Shown here in pieces: positions 54,129-64,000 of a stretch of DNA of 64,000 bases. A program made the position numbers and the translations under genes. Below the pieces are notes generated by a model that ran no database searches, had not been told where the DNA came from, and saw only the letters and a list, made by a program, of their open reading frames with translations. Origin of the DNA: Sulfoacidibacillus ferrooxidans (GTDB taxonomy: Bacteria; Bacillota; Bacilli; Alicyclobacillales; SLC66); assembly GCF_022606465.1 (NCBI RefSeq), contig NZ_JALBUF010000001.1, positions 310,001 to 374,000 of the forward strand, read 5' to 3'. Numbering within the stretch: the stretch's first letter is position 1; every line of letters starts with the position of its first letter.

Positions 54129-55718
54129 TTATGCATCAGTACTGCCTGCTTTTTTTTGATACCACTGACGTGCTTCATCAAGCGCTGCTGTAGGGTACCC
54201 GCTTTTCACACCCCAGAAAAAAAATAACAACGATACCGCGGCAACGACAATCGTATCCACAGGATACGGAATTAAGTTTTGTCCACCAAACGATCCCACA
54301 TAAGAGATCATAAGAATAAATAACAGATAGATAACAAGCCAAATGCCTGATTTCACATCACGTAAAAAAGACTTTCGCAAAAATGAAACGCGTGGAACAA
54401 AATAGGCATAAACCACTAATCCTAAAACCTCCATCACAATAAGTGGCCACACATTGCTCCATCCCGTCCAGTAGATAATTAAAGTTCCTACCATAAACGC
54501 CAACATAGCAATGATAGGTAATCCTCTAACAGTAAATGGACTAGCAAAATCAGTCGCCGTTTTACGAAATACCATCGCAGAAACAGGTCCTATGACATAC
54601 GTGAGTACAGTGGCACCAGAGATAAACCCAACTAAACGACTCCATGTAGGAAAAGGCGCAGTCCATAATATACCTAAAACTAAAGCTAACCAGAGTGCCT
54701 TTCTAGGGACCCCAGAACGTTCATGGACTTGTCCAAATATTTGCCACCAGTAACGGTTTTCAGACATGGCCATCGTTACTCTTGAGCTAGAAGCAAAATA
54801 TACATTGCCTGTTCCAGTAGGTGAAATTAATGCGTCTGCATAAAGGAAGAACGAAAACCAACCAAATCCCATAAGTGTGACCAATTGGACAAATGGTGCA
54901 TTGTATTGCAATGCACCCCAGCCATGAGCCAATGCTCGTGGATCAACTCCACCTACAAATGAAAATTGTAAGAGCGTATATATGACAGTCGCCAAAAGAA
55001 TAGACGTCACAATGGCACGTCCAATATCTTTCTGGGGATTGCGAGCTTCTCCCGCCAATGCACTGATCTGTCGAAAGCCAAGATATGCAAATACCACACC
55101 TGAAGTAGCCACAGCCGTAAAGATTCCATGTACTCCATATGGCATAAATCCATGACTGGAAAAATTACTATGGTGTGCTCCAATCAGGAGTAAGATGATC
55201 GTGACACTAGGCATAACAAACTTGAGAAATGTAACAATCGTATTTACTCTTGCAAAAAATTGCACGCCAAAATAATTCAACATAAAAAATAAAACGAGCA
55301 ATACCACTTCAATCATCCAGCCAACGGCAGTTGGTGAACCACTTGCTTGAAACAACAAACCAGCTGGCATATACCCCCCTGCATAACTAACCACAGCCTG
55401 TGCTTCGACAGGTGGAACCGTAGAATATGCGATGATCGCTGCAAATCCCATGAGATAACTTGCAAGTGATCCATGTGAATAATTAGGGTATTTAACAATA
55501 CCACCCGATTCAGGCATCCTAGCACCAAGTTCAGAATAAACAAGTCCAAGTAAAATTACTGCTATAGCGCCAATAATCCAAGCCAGAATGGCAGCAGGTC
55601 CTGCATCTTTAGCTGCTTGTTGCGATCCTAGTAACCAGCCTGATCCAATAATGCCGCCTAATCCAACCATCGTCAGATCAAGCAAGCCAAGAGATCGTTT
55701 GAGTTTCGATTGATCCAT
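54129..55718 (-). CDS. APC-superfamily amino acid permease
   Basis: 529 aa with about 12 membrane helices. The start GLLDLTMVGLGGIIGSGWLLGS and the GGIVKYPNYSHG and FAYLGFRQISALAGEARNPQKDIGRAI segments are typical of the amino acid-polyamine-organocation family. Substrate unknown. GGGGA 11 nt before the ATG. Divergent from the next APC gene. Confidence 0.87.
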   Translation of the reverse strand: MDQSKLKRSLGLLDLTMVGLGGIIGSGWLLGSQQAAKDAGPAAILAWIIGAIAVILLGLVYSELGARMPESGGIVKYPNYSHGSLASYLMGFAAIIAYSTVPPVEAQAVVSYAGGYMPAGLLFQASGSPTAVGWMIEVVLLVLFFMLNYFGVQFFARVNTIVTFLKFVMPSVTIILLLIGAHHSNFSSHGFMPYGVHGIFTAVATSGVVFAYLGFRQISALAGEARNPQKDIGRAIVTSILLATVIYTLLQFSFVGGVDPRALAHGWGALQYNAPFVQLVTLMGFGWFSFFLYADALISPTGTGNVYFASSSRVTMAMSENRYWWQIFGQVHERSGVPRKALWLALVLGILWTAPFPTWSRLVGFISGATVLTYVIGPVSAMVFRKTATDFASPFTVRGLPIIAMLAFMVGTLIIYWTGWSNVWPLIVMEVLGLVVYAYFVPRVSFLRKSFLRDVKSGIWLVIYLLFILMISYVGSFGGQNLIPYPVDTIVVAAVSLLFFFWGVKSGYPTAALDEARQWYQKKAGSTDA

Positions 55719-55819
55719 TCAATGACTGTCCCCTTTACACGACAGGAAGTCGTAGATATAGTAGAATAATAAAGCTGCATTTCATCAGGCAACTCTATGA
55801 CAGTTTGCGAGTGAGTATA

Positions 55820-57124
55820 ATGACACAAGAAACACCACCTACTTTGCGTAGATCCCTTACATGGGTTCATGGCGCAGCAATGACTACAGGCTCTGTGCTA
55901 GGATCAGGCGTTCTTATATTGCCCGCATTAACTGCAAATATCGCAGGCCCTGCCGCACTTATTGCATGGATCATCATGTCAGCACTATCATTCCCCATTG
56001 CCTTAACATTTGCGCGTTTAGCGGTTAAAATTCCACATGCAGGCGGAATTACAGCGTATGTGCGCGCGGCACTTGGCACGCGTATGAGCCGCAGTTTAAG
56101 CTGGCTATTTCTGGGCACTTTCCCGATTGGAGTGCCCATAGTAGCACTTATCGGTGCAGATTACGTCGGTAGCGTCTTTGCTTTATCCCATTGGCAAATC
56201 ACCATACTTGCAGCAAGCATCATGCTGATTTCTATCGCATTAAATTTCCGCGGTATTGAACTTGCCAGTTGGATTCAGGTGATGCTGGTCATCCTGATAG
56301 CTATTTTACTTGTCACAGCTATTGCTGGTGCCTCACCACATATACACAGTGCCAACTTTCATCCCTTTGTGATTCATGGATGGTGGTCTGTGGGAACTTC
56401 TGCAGTCATGATCTTTTGGTGTTTTGTAGGGTGGGAGGCAGCGACAAATCTTACAGAAGAGTTCCGTAATCCACATCGAGATGTGGCTCTAGGTCTCATC
56501 GTAGCATCGATCGTGATTGCCATTTTGTATTTGGCACTAGCTATCGTAACAATCGGCGCTAAAGCCTATGGGGATCATTTAGGACTTGCTCCACTTAGCA
56601 TACTGGTAAGTATTGGATTCGGTCGCACGGCAGGTATATTTACTTCAGTACTTGCGCTACTGATTACGTTTGGTACAGTGCATACAAATATCGCCGCTTT
56701 TTCACGAATGCTGTACGCGCAAGCGCGTGAAGGGGAAATGCCACACTTGTTTGTAACACTTCATAAAACATATCAAACACCGACAACCGCTCTTATAACC
56801 ATGGGGATATTATCTGAAATTACCATTCTATATTATGGACTGTTTTCACCCAATCTAAGTATTATGATTCAACTCATCAGTGTAATGGATATGGCCACCT
56901 ATATGTTATCCATGTTCTCTGCCACACGACTTCTACCACGCAATACAGGACAATGGTATACTGCATTCATTGCTTTACTCCTGTGTGCACTAATCTATCT
57001 ATTTAGTGGGTGGACGATGATCTATCCACCACTTCTTATAGGACTTGGATGGATACTAGCAAAAAAGCGCCCCAGCACTACCGCTGAGACGCTACTTGAA
57101 CACTCTGAGTGCACAATTGATTAG
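55820..57124 (+). CDS. APC-family transporter, YjeH-like
   Basis: 434 aa from ATG 55820. About 12 helices; [30 protein letters not shown] and [23 protein letters not shown] match the YjeH-type exporters of methionine and branched-chain amino acids. Its last 4 nt overlap convergent copA. The ribosome site is poor (GAGTGAG). Confidence 0.83.
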   Translation: MTQETPPTLRRSLTWVHGAAMTTGSVLGSGVLILPALTANIAGPAALIAWIIMSALSFPIALTFARLAVKIPHAGGITAYVRAALGTRMSRSLSWLFLGTFPIGVPIVALIGADYVGSVFALSHWQITILAASIMLISIALNFRGIELASWIQVMLVILIAILLVTAIAGASPHIHSANFHPFVIHGWWSVGTSAVMIFWCFVGWEAATNLTEEFRNPHRDVALGLIVASIVIAILYLALAIVTIGAKAYGDHLGLAPLSILVSIGFGRTAGIFTSVLALLITFGTVHTNIAAFSRMLYAQAREGEMPHLFVTLHKTYQTPTTALITMGILSEITILYYGLFSPNLSIMIQLISVMDMATYMLSMFSATRLLPRNTGQWYTAFIALLLCALIYLFSGWTMIYPPLLIGLGWILAKKRPSTTAETLLEHSECTID

Positions 57125-59340
57125 TGAGCAATGACTTTGCTTCCTTTAAAACGACGCAACATCAGTGAACTTGTCACGACGCTCACTGAACTCAACGCCA
57201 TCGCTGCACCAGCAATAACAGGCGTTACAATACCAAATGCCGCAAAAGGTATTCCAAGTGAGTTATAACCAAATGACCAAAATAAGTTTTGTCTGATTTT
57301 ACGCATTGTGGCTCTAGACAATTCAATCGCATCCACAATGGCCATTAAATCAGAACTCATCAGTGTGATATCTGCGGCTTCTATGGCTACGTCCGCCCCA
57401 GCACCCATGGCAAACCCAATATCTGAGCGAGCCAGCGCTGGAGCGTCGTTGATACCGTCACCAGACATCCCAACGATATGCCCCTCTTGTTGCAACTGCA
57501 CGACCAGTTGTTCTTTTTGTGCTGGGAGCATCTGTGCCATGACGTGTGATTCATCGATGCCAACCATCTCTGCAATAGCTACAGCGGTTTGTCTGTTATC
57601 ACCAGTGACCATATAGACATTAATCCCCATTTTTTTCATGGTTTCAAGAGCAATCTTCGAAGACATTTTAACCGTATCAGCTACAGCAATCATACCAATG
57701 AGTTCCTGTTCACGTGCGACATACATCACTGTTTTCCCCATGGCCTGTAACTCTCTGTATACATCCTCACTATCACTCGTATCAAAACCACTGCTTTGCA
57801 TAAGTTCAGAAGTTCCCACATAAATCAAATCAGAGTGTGTTTTTGCTTTTACGCCAAGCCCAGGGATTGCTTCAAAGAATGCCACTTCTTGAAGCTGTTC
57901 TCCTTGGTGCTTGGCTTCTTCCATCATCGCGCGAGCAAGCGGATGTTCTGACCGTTGTTCTGCACTTGCTGCGTAATAGATAACTTCTTCTCTACGATAA
58001 TTGAGTAGTCCAATCACATCCGTAATAGCAGGTTTACCATGTGTAATTGTGCCTGTTTTATCAAGCAACAATGTATCGATCTTTTGAGCACGCTCGAGTG
58101 CTTCACCACCGCGAATGAGAATACCTTGCTCAGCCCCTTTACCAGTCCCCACCATGATGGCAGTTGGTGTCGCTAAACCAAGAGAACAAGGACACGCTAT
58201 TACAAGAACAGCGACCGCGTGCACAATGGCAGAATTGATATCCACCAGCCATGCATACATCATAAAGGTAATGACTGCAATGACCAGAACAATGGGTACA
58301 AAAATTCCAGACACTCGATCTGCTAATCGCTGAATGGGTGCTTTTGAACCCTGAGCCTCATCGACCATTCGAACAATTTGTGCGAGCGCAGTATCTTTTC
58401 CAACTTTAGTTGCACGAAACTGAAATGATCCTTCTTTATTCATGGTAGCCCCGATGACAAAATCTCCTACGTCCTTAGTGATAGGCATACTTTCACCCGT
58501 TAACATCGATTCATCAATCATCGACTTCCCACTGACAATCACGCCATCAACTGGTACTTTTTCTCCTGGAAGCACAACAATCTCATCACCGACCTGCACC
58601 TGTTCAAGCAATACTTCTACTTCAACATGATCACGCAAGACACGAGCAGTTTTTGCTTGTAATCGCACCAATTCACGAATGGCTTCGCCCGTTTGATATT
58701 TACTCTTGTGCTCAAGTACTTTTCCAAGCAAGATCAACGTCGTAATTAACGCAGCTGTATCAAAGTACGTATCTCCTGGAATATGCCCAAACATCAAAAT
58801 TGAACTATACACATAAGCAGTAGAAGTACCTAAGGCAACCAATACATCCATATTTGGAGCTCGACTGCGCAACGCATGATAAGCACCTTGATAAAAGCGC
58901 CAGCCAACTACAAACTGTACAGGAGTAGCTAAGATAAATTGAATAAAGAGTGGCATCACAAAGGCTGCACGCGTAAAGCCAGATATCATTTGCAATAAGA
59001 GTGGCAAAGTGAGTACCGACCCGGCTACAAAGGTCCACCACAATATGTGATACGCATTTTTTTGATCTGACCGCTCCTCACTAAGTGGCTCATCGGCTAC
59101 AGGACTAGCTGAATACCCAGTCTTGACAACCGTTTGTATTAATCCATCTACATCCACGATACCTGGAGCAAACTCAATGGCCGCCTTTTCACTAGCTAAA
59201 TTGACATGAACATGAATGACGCCTGGAATCTTTGCTAGTTGCTTTTCAATCCGCGCCGAACATGAAGCGCATGTCATGCCGCCAATATTTAACTGTACAC
59301 TCTCGCCGACTATTCTTTGATCAATTTCTTTTACCGCCAT
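57121..59340 (-). CDS. copA: Copper-exporting P-type ATPase
   Basis: 739 aa. One N-terminal heavy-metal-binding domain (CASC, Cys24 and Cys27), the CPC transmembrane copper site (Cys383, Cys385), phosphorylation Asp427 in DKTGT, TGES (281-284) and the [10 protein letters not shown] hinge. Pumps Cu(I) out of the cytoplasm. It follows csoR by 26 nt, in the same operon. Confidence 0.95.
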   Translation of the reverse strand: MAVKEIDQRIVGESVQLNIGGMTCASCSARIEKQLAKIPGVIHVHVNLASEKAAIEFAPGIVDVDGLIQTVVKTGYSASPVADEPLSEERSDQKNAYHILWWTFVAGSVLTLPLLLQMISGFTRAAFVMPLFIQFILATPVQFVVGWRFYQGAYHALRSRAPNMDVLVALGTSTAYVYSSILMFGHIPGDTYFDTAALITTLILLGKVLEHKSKYQTGEAIRELVRLQAKTARVLRDHVEVEVLLEQVQVGDEIVVLPGEKVPVDGVIVSGKSMIDESMLTGESMPITKDVGDFVIGATMNKEGSFQFRATKVGKDTALAQIVRMVDEAQGSKAPIQRLADRVSGIFVPIVLVIAVITFMMYAWLVDINSAIVHAVAVLVIACPCSLGLATPTAIMVGTGKGAEQGILIRGGEALERAQKIDTLLLDKTGTITHGKPAITDVIGLLNYRREEVIYYAASAEQRSEHPLARAMMEEAKHQGEQLQEVAFFEAIPGLGVKAKTHSDLIYVGTSELMQSSGFDTSDSEDVYRELQAMGKTVMYVAREQELIGMIAVADTVKMSSKIALETMKKMGINVYMVTGDNRQTAVAIAEMVGIDESHVMAQMLPAQKEQLVVQLQQEGHIVGMSGDGINDAPALARSDIGFAMGAGADVAIEAADITLMSSDLMAIVDAIELSRATMRKIRQNLFWSFGYNSLGIPFAAFGIVTPVIAGAAMALSSVSVVTSSLMLRRFKGSKVIAH

Positions 59341-59366
59341 CTTATAACCCTTCCTTCACTCAATAC

Positions 59367-59639
59367 TCACTTAAGATGCGCCTTTAACACTTGCATCAAT
59401 TCCTCAATTTTTTCATCGCCCTGGTCTGTGCGAATCGCATCGGCTACGCATCCCCGCGTATGACTTTCAATCAGCGACAATTCGACTTTGCCAAGTGCCG
59501 CCTTGATGGAAGAAATCTGAGCGAGTATGTCTACACAGTAGCGGTCATCCTCTAACATTTTTTGAATGCCTCTTACTTGACCTTCAATACGACGCAACCT
59601 TATCAAAAGATCATCGCGATTTTGTTGGTACAAATGCAT
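59367..59639 (-). CDS. csoR: CsoR-type copper-sensing repressor
   Basis: 90 aa from ATG 59639 (AAGGGGTGG upstream; the longer frame contains the promoter). The Cu(I) ligands Cys35, His60 and Cys64 (W-box-like C-H-C) match CsoR. RRIEGQVRGI is the DNA-binding helix. It represses csoR-copA until copper binds. Confidence 0.93.
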   Translation of the reverse strand: MHLYQQNRDDLLIRLRRIEGQVRGIQKMLEDDRYCVDILAQISSIKAALGKVELSLIESHTRGCVADAIRTDQGDEKIEELMQVLKAHLK

Positions 59640-59658
59640 GCTACCACCCCTTATCCTT

Positions 59659-59687
59659 ATAGTATACCCCGGTACCCTATAAGTCAA
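59659..59687 (-). promoter_or_regulatory. csoR-copA promoter with candidate CsoR operator in its spacer
   Basis: Minus-strand -35 TTGACT (59687-59682), 17-nt spacer, -10 TACTAT (59664-59659). The spacer reads TATAGGGTACCGGGGTA: A/T-flanked G-tracts around a GGTACC centre, the kind of sequence CsoR binds, although it is not a perfect inverted repeat. Confidence 0.65.
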
Positions 59688-59692
59688 AGCCC

Positions 59693-59725
59693 AAAATAAA
59701 ACCGCTTGCTCATCCAAGCAGTTTT
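59693..59725 (-). terminator. Terminator of the GGDEF-EAL gene
   Basis: 10-bp stem with one mismatch, loop CTCATC, followed on the minus strand by TTTTATTTT. It insulates csoR from the gene upstream. Confidence 0.85.
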
Positions 59726-59761
59726 ACATGACCAGTAATGAACCGGTAATTCATTAGCAAA

Positions 59762-61963
59762 CTATTCCAATTGAACGATAAATGTTTCTAAGTCGTTCAC
59801 TGCCATCGGCCTGCTCAAAAAATATCCCTGAATCTCATCACATCCATGAAAGCGCAAAAAATCTAATTGCCACTCTGTCTCCACACCCTCTGCAATAACT
59901 CTCATTTGTAACCGATGAGCAAGAGCAATCATCAATGTGACAATCGCAGAGGTACTATCCTCCTGTACTTCGCGTATAAAAGATTGGTCAATCTTTAATG
60001 CATCCACAGGAAACCGTTTCAGATAATTTAAGGAGGAATACCCGATCCCAAAATCATCAATAGACACATGAATACCCATCTGTTTTAATAGCATTAATTT
60101 ATGAATAGTCTCTTCCGTGTTATCCATGAGCGTAGATTCCGTAATTTCAATCTCCATATATAGAGGGTCCACCCCAAATTCCAAAATGATATCCTTTAAT
60201 TGAGGAATAAATTGTGGATGCTGAAATTGTTTTGGTGAGACGTTTACTGCAATGCGCAAACACGAAACACCCGCTGTTTGCCACGTTTGCAGTTGTTTAC
60301 ACACCATGCGCAATACCCACTCACCAATTGCAATAATCTTACCTGTTTCTTCTGCAATCGGTATAAAGTGAACAGGAGGAATCGTGCCTCGCACCGGATG
60401 AAACCACCGTAAAAGTGCTTCTGCACTTGTAATCTGACCCGTAACAATATTCATCTTTGGCTGATAATAGACGGCAAATTGCTGTTCCTCCATTGCCCGT
60501 TCAAGCTCTTCTGCCATCCACATTTTTTCGTCAATCTGTGATTTCATTAAGGGTGTATAAAATTTCACAGTGTTGCGCCCGTTATCTTTTGAAACATACA
60601 TAGCTGTCTCAGCGTTTTTGGTGAGAGTATAGATATCGTCTCCGTGTTCTGGGTAAATAGCTACACCCATACTAATTGTTATATGTATAGTTTGTTCATG
60701 TGACAACGCGAACGGTTTAGCCATTACATGTACCATTTCTTGTGCACAAAACACGATCTGGTCTCGAGAACTGGCCTCATTAAAAATCAGGATGAATTCA
60801 TCGCCGCCCATTCTTGCTGCAAAGCGACCATCTCCACAAAATTGCACAATCCGCCCCGAAATGGCTTGCAATAATTCATCCCCTACTTCATGGCCAAGCG
60901 ATTCATTAATCGTACGAAAACGATCAACGTCAAAGAAAAAAAGTGCTAACTTTAACTCTTGCGATTCCTTTACTTTCTCCATGATGTTAGTCGCCGTATC
61001 CCAATAATGTGCTCGATTAGGCAACTTCGTTATTTCATCATAAAAAGCTAACTCCTGTATCTGCTGATCTCTAGACTCCCGTTCCATGACAAGCGATGCA
61101 AGATACGCACATGATTCTACCCATGCCAATTCATCGTAAGATGGGTGCCAGCTTTCTTTGTGATGGATCGACAATAAACCCAAAACATCTTCATCACGCG
61201 ATAGGATGGGGTAAGAGAAATAATTCTGTAACCCTTGTTCACACGCATAATAGTAAAAATTTTGAAATATTGGATTGCACGTCATATCTAGGGATGTAGT
61301 TTCTGCTAACTCAGAATGACCATCCGAAAAAACATCTGTAGCAATAGCAACTTGATCTAAACCACTGCTAAGCTCGCCTTGTGCCATAGGTATATTGCGT
61401 CCACCAATATAGTGCAAATGACCTTGCAAAGATTCATAACGAAATAGAGCATTCAACGTACCTGGCAACAGTGTGTCCAGTACTCGCGATAATTCTTCAA
61501 CGACGAGTTCAATCTTTTCTTCTGACAAGATCATCTCAAGCAAGTGATTGTGCATACGCATCCAAACATCTGAACGCTCTTGTTGATTGACTACTTGGCA
61601 AGAGACGATTGCACCTTTATTTTTACCAGCACTCTCTATCTGCCTAATCATACAGTTCACTACAATTGGATTGCCTTGCTTGGTCCAAAAAAGCACATGG
61701 GACAATTCCTTTGAAACTACAGAACTCGTTTGACAAAGCATACAATCTGCCTCATCACGCACTACACCACTTGTCGTGCGTTCATGAAAAAGCTGGTGTG
61801 CTTGCTGGCCAATCAACTCTTCTTTTACATATCCGAGCATGGTAGCTAACTGATCGTTACAAAATTCGATCATCCCTAACGCATCTGTTCCATAGACACC
61901 AGAATCAATCACTGATAAGATCATTTCAGTATTGTATGTGAAAGGTGTTGGCCCTTTATTCAT
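59762..61963 (-). CDS. PAS-GAF-GGDEF-EAL c-di-GMP enzyme
   Basis: 733 aa from ATG 61963 (AGGGGGATC upstream). PAS about 10-125, GAF about 140-300, GGDEF about 310-470 with an intact GGDEF motif, EAL about 485-730 with EALLRW, and DALKIDQSF later in the EAL fold. Both active sites look complete, so it may both make and break c-di-GMP under control of the sensor domains. No membrane helix; cytoplasmic. Single gene. Confidence 0.9.
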   Translation of the reverse strand: MNKGPTPFTYNTEMILSVIDSGVYGTDALGMIEFCNDQLATMLGYVKEELIGQQAHQLFHERTTSGVVRDEADCMLCQTSSVVSKELSHVLFWTKQGNPIVVNCMIRQIESAGKNKGAIVSCQVVNQQERSDVWMRMHNHLLEMILSEEKIELVVEELSRVLDTLLPGTLNALFRYESLQGHLHYIGGRNIPMAQGELSSGLDQVAIATDVFSDGHSELAETTSLDMTCNPIFQNFYYYACEQGLQNYFSYPILSRDEDVLGLLSIHHKESWHPSYDELAWVESCAYLASLVMERESRDQQIQELAFYDEITKLPNRAHYWDTATNIMEKVKESQELKLALFFFDVDRFRTINESLGHEVGDELLQAISGRIVQFCGDGRFAARMGGDEFILIFNEASSRDQIVFCAQEMVHVMAKPFALSHEQTIHITISMGVAIYPEHGDDIYTLTKNAETAMYVSKDNGRNTVKFYTPLMKSQIDEKMWMAEELERAMEEQQFAVYYQPKMNIVTGQITSAEALLRWFHPVRGTIPPVHFIPIAEETGKIIAIGEWVLRMVCKQLQTWQTAGVSCLRIAVNVSPKQFQHPQFIPQLKDIILEFGVDPLYMEIEITESTLMDNTEETIHKLMLLKQMGIHVSIDDFGIGYSSLNYLKRFPVDALKIDQSFIREVQEDSTSAIVTLMIALAHRLQMRVIAEGVETEWQLDFLRFHGCDEIQGYFLSRPMAVNDLETFIVQLE

Positions 61964-62231
61964 CAAGATCCCCCTGCTGTTCAATCTTGTAAATCACATC
62001 TATGATTTACATTCACATACACTTCAAAGATACAAAAACTTTATTCGACGACATTCTTGTTTTTTCGACATTTCGTTCCTTTATACATTCGTCAGAGATT
62101 AAATGAATTCCTGCTTTACTCATTCACATCTCAATTACTTTCGACAAAGTTTCTTCGGTTTCCTCCTCATTGCCCTATGCTTTGCGTCATTTTATTATAT
62201 AATTAACTTACTTAAATAAATGGAGGGGCAT

Positions 62232-62666
62232 ATGAATTCGATTCAATCGATTGCGCAGTCGTTAATGACCATTCATCAACGTCTATCGGGTCGTTACGGG
62301 CCACTCACACGACCACAGCTACGCATATTAACCATGCTTGCAAAAGACCAAAGGACAGTTTCAGAACTCGCAGAACACCTAAATATCTCTTCATCAGGCG
62401 TGACACAAGCACTGGACAAACTACAGTGTAATCATTACATTATCCGCAAACCAGACGGATGCGATCAGCGTGTCGTACAAATATCCATTACACATACAGG
62501 TCTTCTCGCACTAGAAGAAGCGCAATTGCAATACGAATATCGCGTATCAGAACTACTACAACAGTTAACTAAACAACAGCAAGAGGAGCTATCTTGCCTA
62601 CTACATCACATGGTGAACGATGATTTTGATCTGACACCAAGACAAACGAGGGATGGCAATGAATGA
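62232..62666 (+). CDS. MarR-family transcriptional regulator
   Basis: 144 aa from ATG 62232 (GGAGGGG upstream). Winged helix-turn-helix about 28-95: TRPQLRILTMLAKDQRTVSELAEHLNISSSGVTQALDKL, with the GCDQRVVQISITHTG wing. It probably represses itself and the overlapping MFS gene; a TTTATTATATAATTAACTTAC stretch upstream may hold its promoter and operator. Confidence 0.9.
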   Translation: MNSIQSIAQSLMTIHQRLSGRYGPLTRPQLRILTMLAKDQRTVSELAEHLNISSSGVTQALDKLQCNHYIIRKPDGCDQRVVQISITHTGLLALEEAQLQYEYRVSELLQQLTKQQQEELSCLLHHMVNDDFDLTPRQTRDGNE

Positions 62667-63981
62667 ACCATCAATGACGTACAATCTAAAGGGCTGGCGC
62701 TCGCTTCACCCCGTGACGCGCCGCCTCATTGCTGCTCGCGTACTGCGCAGCATCGGGCAAGGTGCTCTTGCCGTAGACTTTACACTTTACTTACGCGCAC
62801 GCTTATGGTCCGCACCAGAAATTGGTCTCTTACTGATGGCAGCAGGACTTGTCGGTGCAGCTCTTAGCCTTCTAGTCGGGGTATCGAGTGATAAAGTCGG
62901 TCGGCGCGGATTTTTACTGATGTATGAAACGGGCCTTACACTTGCGACTGCACTCCTTCTATTAGATCATAGTGCATGGGTACTCATCGTTAGCTCAGTA
63001 TTGTTTGGATTTGGCCGTGGTGCAAACGGTGCCTCAGGTCCATTTGCACCAGCAGAACAAGCTTGGCTTGCAAAACACATACCAGGTACGATACGCGGCT
63101 CTGTCTTTAGCCTCAATGCAGCTTTACAATTTTGGGGGATGGGTATTGGTTCTATATTAGGAGCATTTCTTCCGCATATTTTACCAGGAGTTACAGGAGC
63201 CACAGCATATTATCCCGTTTTTGCACTTAATTTAATTATAGCCATTATTAATTACTTGCAAATTTTTACTCTATCTGAAGATCGTTCACACCATGTAGCA
63301 CCTCTGACTAAGGACCAAGATAACAACAAAGAAGCATTACAAGCAGCGACGGACGCCATTCATGCTGAAAAATCAGTTCGCAAACGTGAAAATAAAGCAC
63401 TATCTTTCCTTCTCATCGTCAATAGCGTTAATTCTCTTGGTGTTGGTTTAGTCGCACCACTTCTTCCTTATTGGTTCTCTGTTCGCTATGGAGTTGGTCC
63501 AGAAGCCATTGGCCCTATCTATGGCCTCACCTTTATTTTTACAGGAATCTCTTCTTTACTGGTTGGGAAACTTTCACAAAAAGTAGGGCTTACAAAATCA
63601 ATTGTGCTCCCTCGACTCCTTGGTATCGTGACATTAGTCGCCATGCCATTTATGCCGAGTTTTGCTCTCGCCGCAGTACTCTATATTGTGCGTTCTATTG
63701 TCAATCGTGGTTCAGTTGGTGCAAGGCAAGCCTTTAGTGTTGGGCTTGTGCGAGATAAGAGGCGCGGATTAGCTAGTAGTTTAAATGCTGTCTCATGGAA
63801 TGTCCCTGCTGCCATCGGACCTGCTATTGGCGGTTGGATGCTTGGCATGGGGTCATTATTCTGGCCATTCTTTCTTGCATCAGGATTACAGCTAGCGTAT
63901 ATCATTATGTTTAGCACGATGATGGGGCAATTTGACCCACAGCGGCGCAAAACGGAAACTTCACCTTCTTCACAATCGTAA
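62659..63981 (+). CDS. MFS transporter
   Basis: 440 aa from ATG 62659 (GAGGG 6 nt upstream; overlaps the MarR gene by 8 nt). About 12 helices in two halves; the loop after helix 2 has GVSSDKVGRRGFLL, the MFS motif A. Likely a drug or metabolite exporter controlled by the MarR protein upstream. It ends 19 nt before the window edge. Confidence 0.9.
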   Translation: MNEPSMTYNLKGWRSLHPVTRRLIAARVLRSIGQGALAVDFTLYLRARLWSAPEIGLLLMAAGLVGAALSLLVGVSSDKVGRRGFLLMYETGLTLATALLLLDHSAWVLIVSSVLFGFGRGANGASGPFAPAEQAWLAKHIPGTIRGSVFSLNAALQFWGMGIGSILGAFLPHILPGVTGATAYYPVFALNLIIAIINYLQIFTLSEDRSHHVAPLTKDQDNNKEALQAATDAIHAEKSVRKRENKALSFLLIVNSVNSLGVGLVAPLLPYWFSVRYGVGPEAIGPIYGLTFIFTGISSLLVGKLSQKVGLTKSIVLPRLLGIVTLVAMPFMPSFALAAVLYIVRSIVNRGSVGARQAFSVGLVRDKRRGLASSLNAVSWNVPAAIGPAIGGWMLGMGSLFWPFFLASGLQLAYIIMFSTMMGQFDPQRRKTETSPSSQS

Positions 63982-64000
63982 GAAGGCACTGACTTTCAAT

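Overview
The window looks like chromosomal DNA of an endospore-forming Bacillota (class Bacilli). The signs are an alpha/beta-type small acid-soluble spore protein gene, spore-coat-like small proteins, a menaquinone pathway, Bacillus-style Shine-Dalgarno sites (AGGAGG) with many GTG/TTG starts, and moderate-to-low GC. Sulfide-oxidation genes, CopA/CsoR copper handling, the glyoxylate enzyme isocitrate lyase, acetyl-CoA synthetase and FixABCX suggest an environmental, respiring, possibly acidophilic or sulfur-oxidising bacillus of the Alicyclobacillaceae kind. That placement is inference; there is no rRNA in the window.

Layout. 1-5 kb: a partial GtrA gene, a small secreted protein, a zinc-ribbon protein, and a sulfide-oxidation cluster on the minus strand (SQR, DUF1641 protein, MBL-rhodanese persulfide dioxygenase/sulfurtransferase). 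5-9.6 kb: unknown membrane proteins, including a CorA-like protein without GMN, and a MoxR ATPase/VWA pair. 9.6-11.2 kb: five tRNAs (Leu, Gly, Phe, Asp, Ala) around an MBL hydrolase gene. 11.2-16 kb: an EamA transporter, a decayed HGITPDE-type membrane-protein pseudogene, a PepSY-like secreted protein, speD with a long leader, a ThyX-like protein and a repeat protein carrying three VMxADRQ motifs. 16-20 kb: an M23 endopeptidase and pstCAB without pstS. 20-27 kb: a CBS protein, SASP, citrate synthase, lgt, RNase Z (apparent ATT start), threonine synthase, panD and a 31-aa membrane microprotein with its own promoter and terminator. 27-35.4 kb: cbiB, menB-E-F-D-H (minus) and divergent menA.

35.4-48 kb: trxB, a ~147-bp palindromic repeat, an HD-GYP protein, mtnA, aceA, fixABCX, a methyltransferase with an unassigned N-terminal domain, and acs. 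48-64 kb: a tandem KdpD-sensor/USP protein without a kinase, an unknown polytopic membrane protein, a spore-coat-like protein, a SpoIID-like/Ig-like secreted pair, two APC permeases, copA with csoR (a clear promoter upstream), a PAS-GAF-GGDEF-EAL protein and a MarR-MFS pair.

How the genes fit together. SQR and FixC would both feed electrons to the menaquinone made by the Men enzymes. Acs supplies acetyl-CoA to citrate synthase, and isocitrate lyase allows growth on acetate; malate synthase is not in the window. HD-GYP and GGDEF-EAL proteins indicate c-di-GMP signalling. Many transcription units end in unusually long, perfect hairpins (20-24 bp) placed directly at or after stop codons. I did not find one unmistakable new multi-gene system. 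The best candidates for new biology are the VMxADRQ repeat protein, the tandem KdpD-USP protein, the CorA-like protein, the methyltransferase next to fixABCX, and the 31-aa microprotein.
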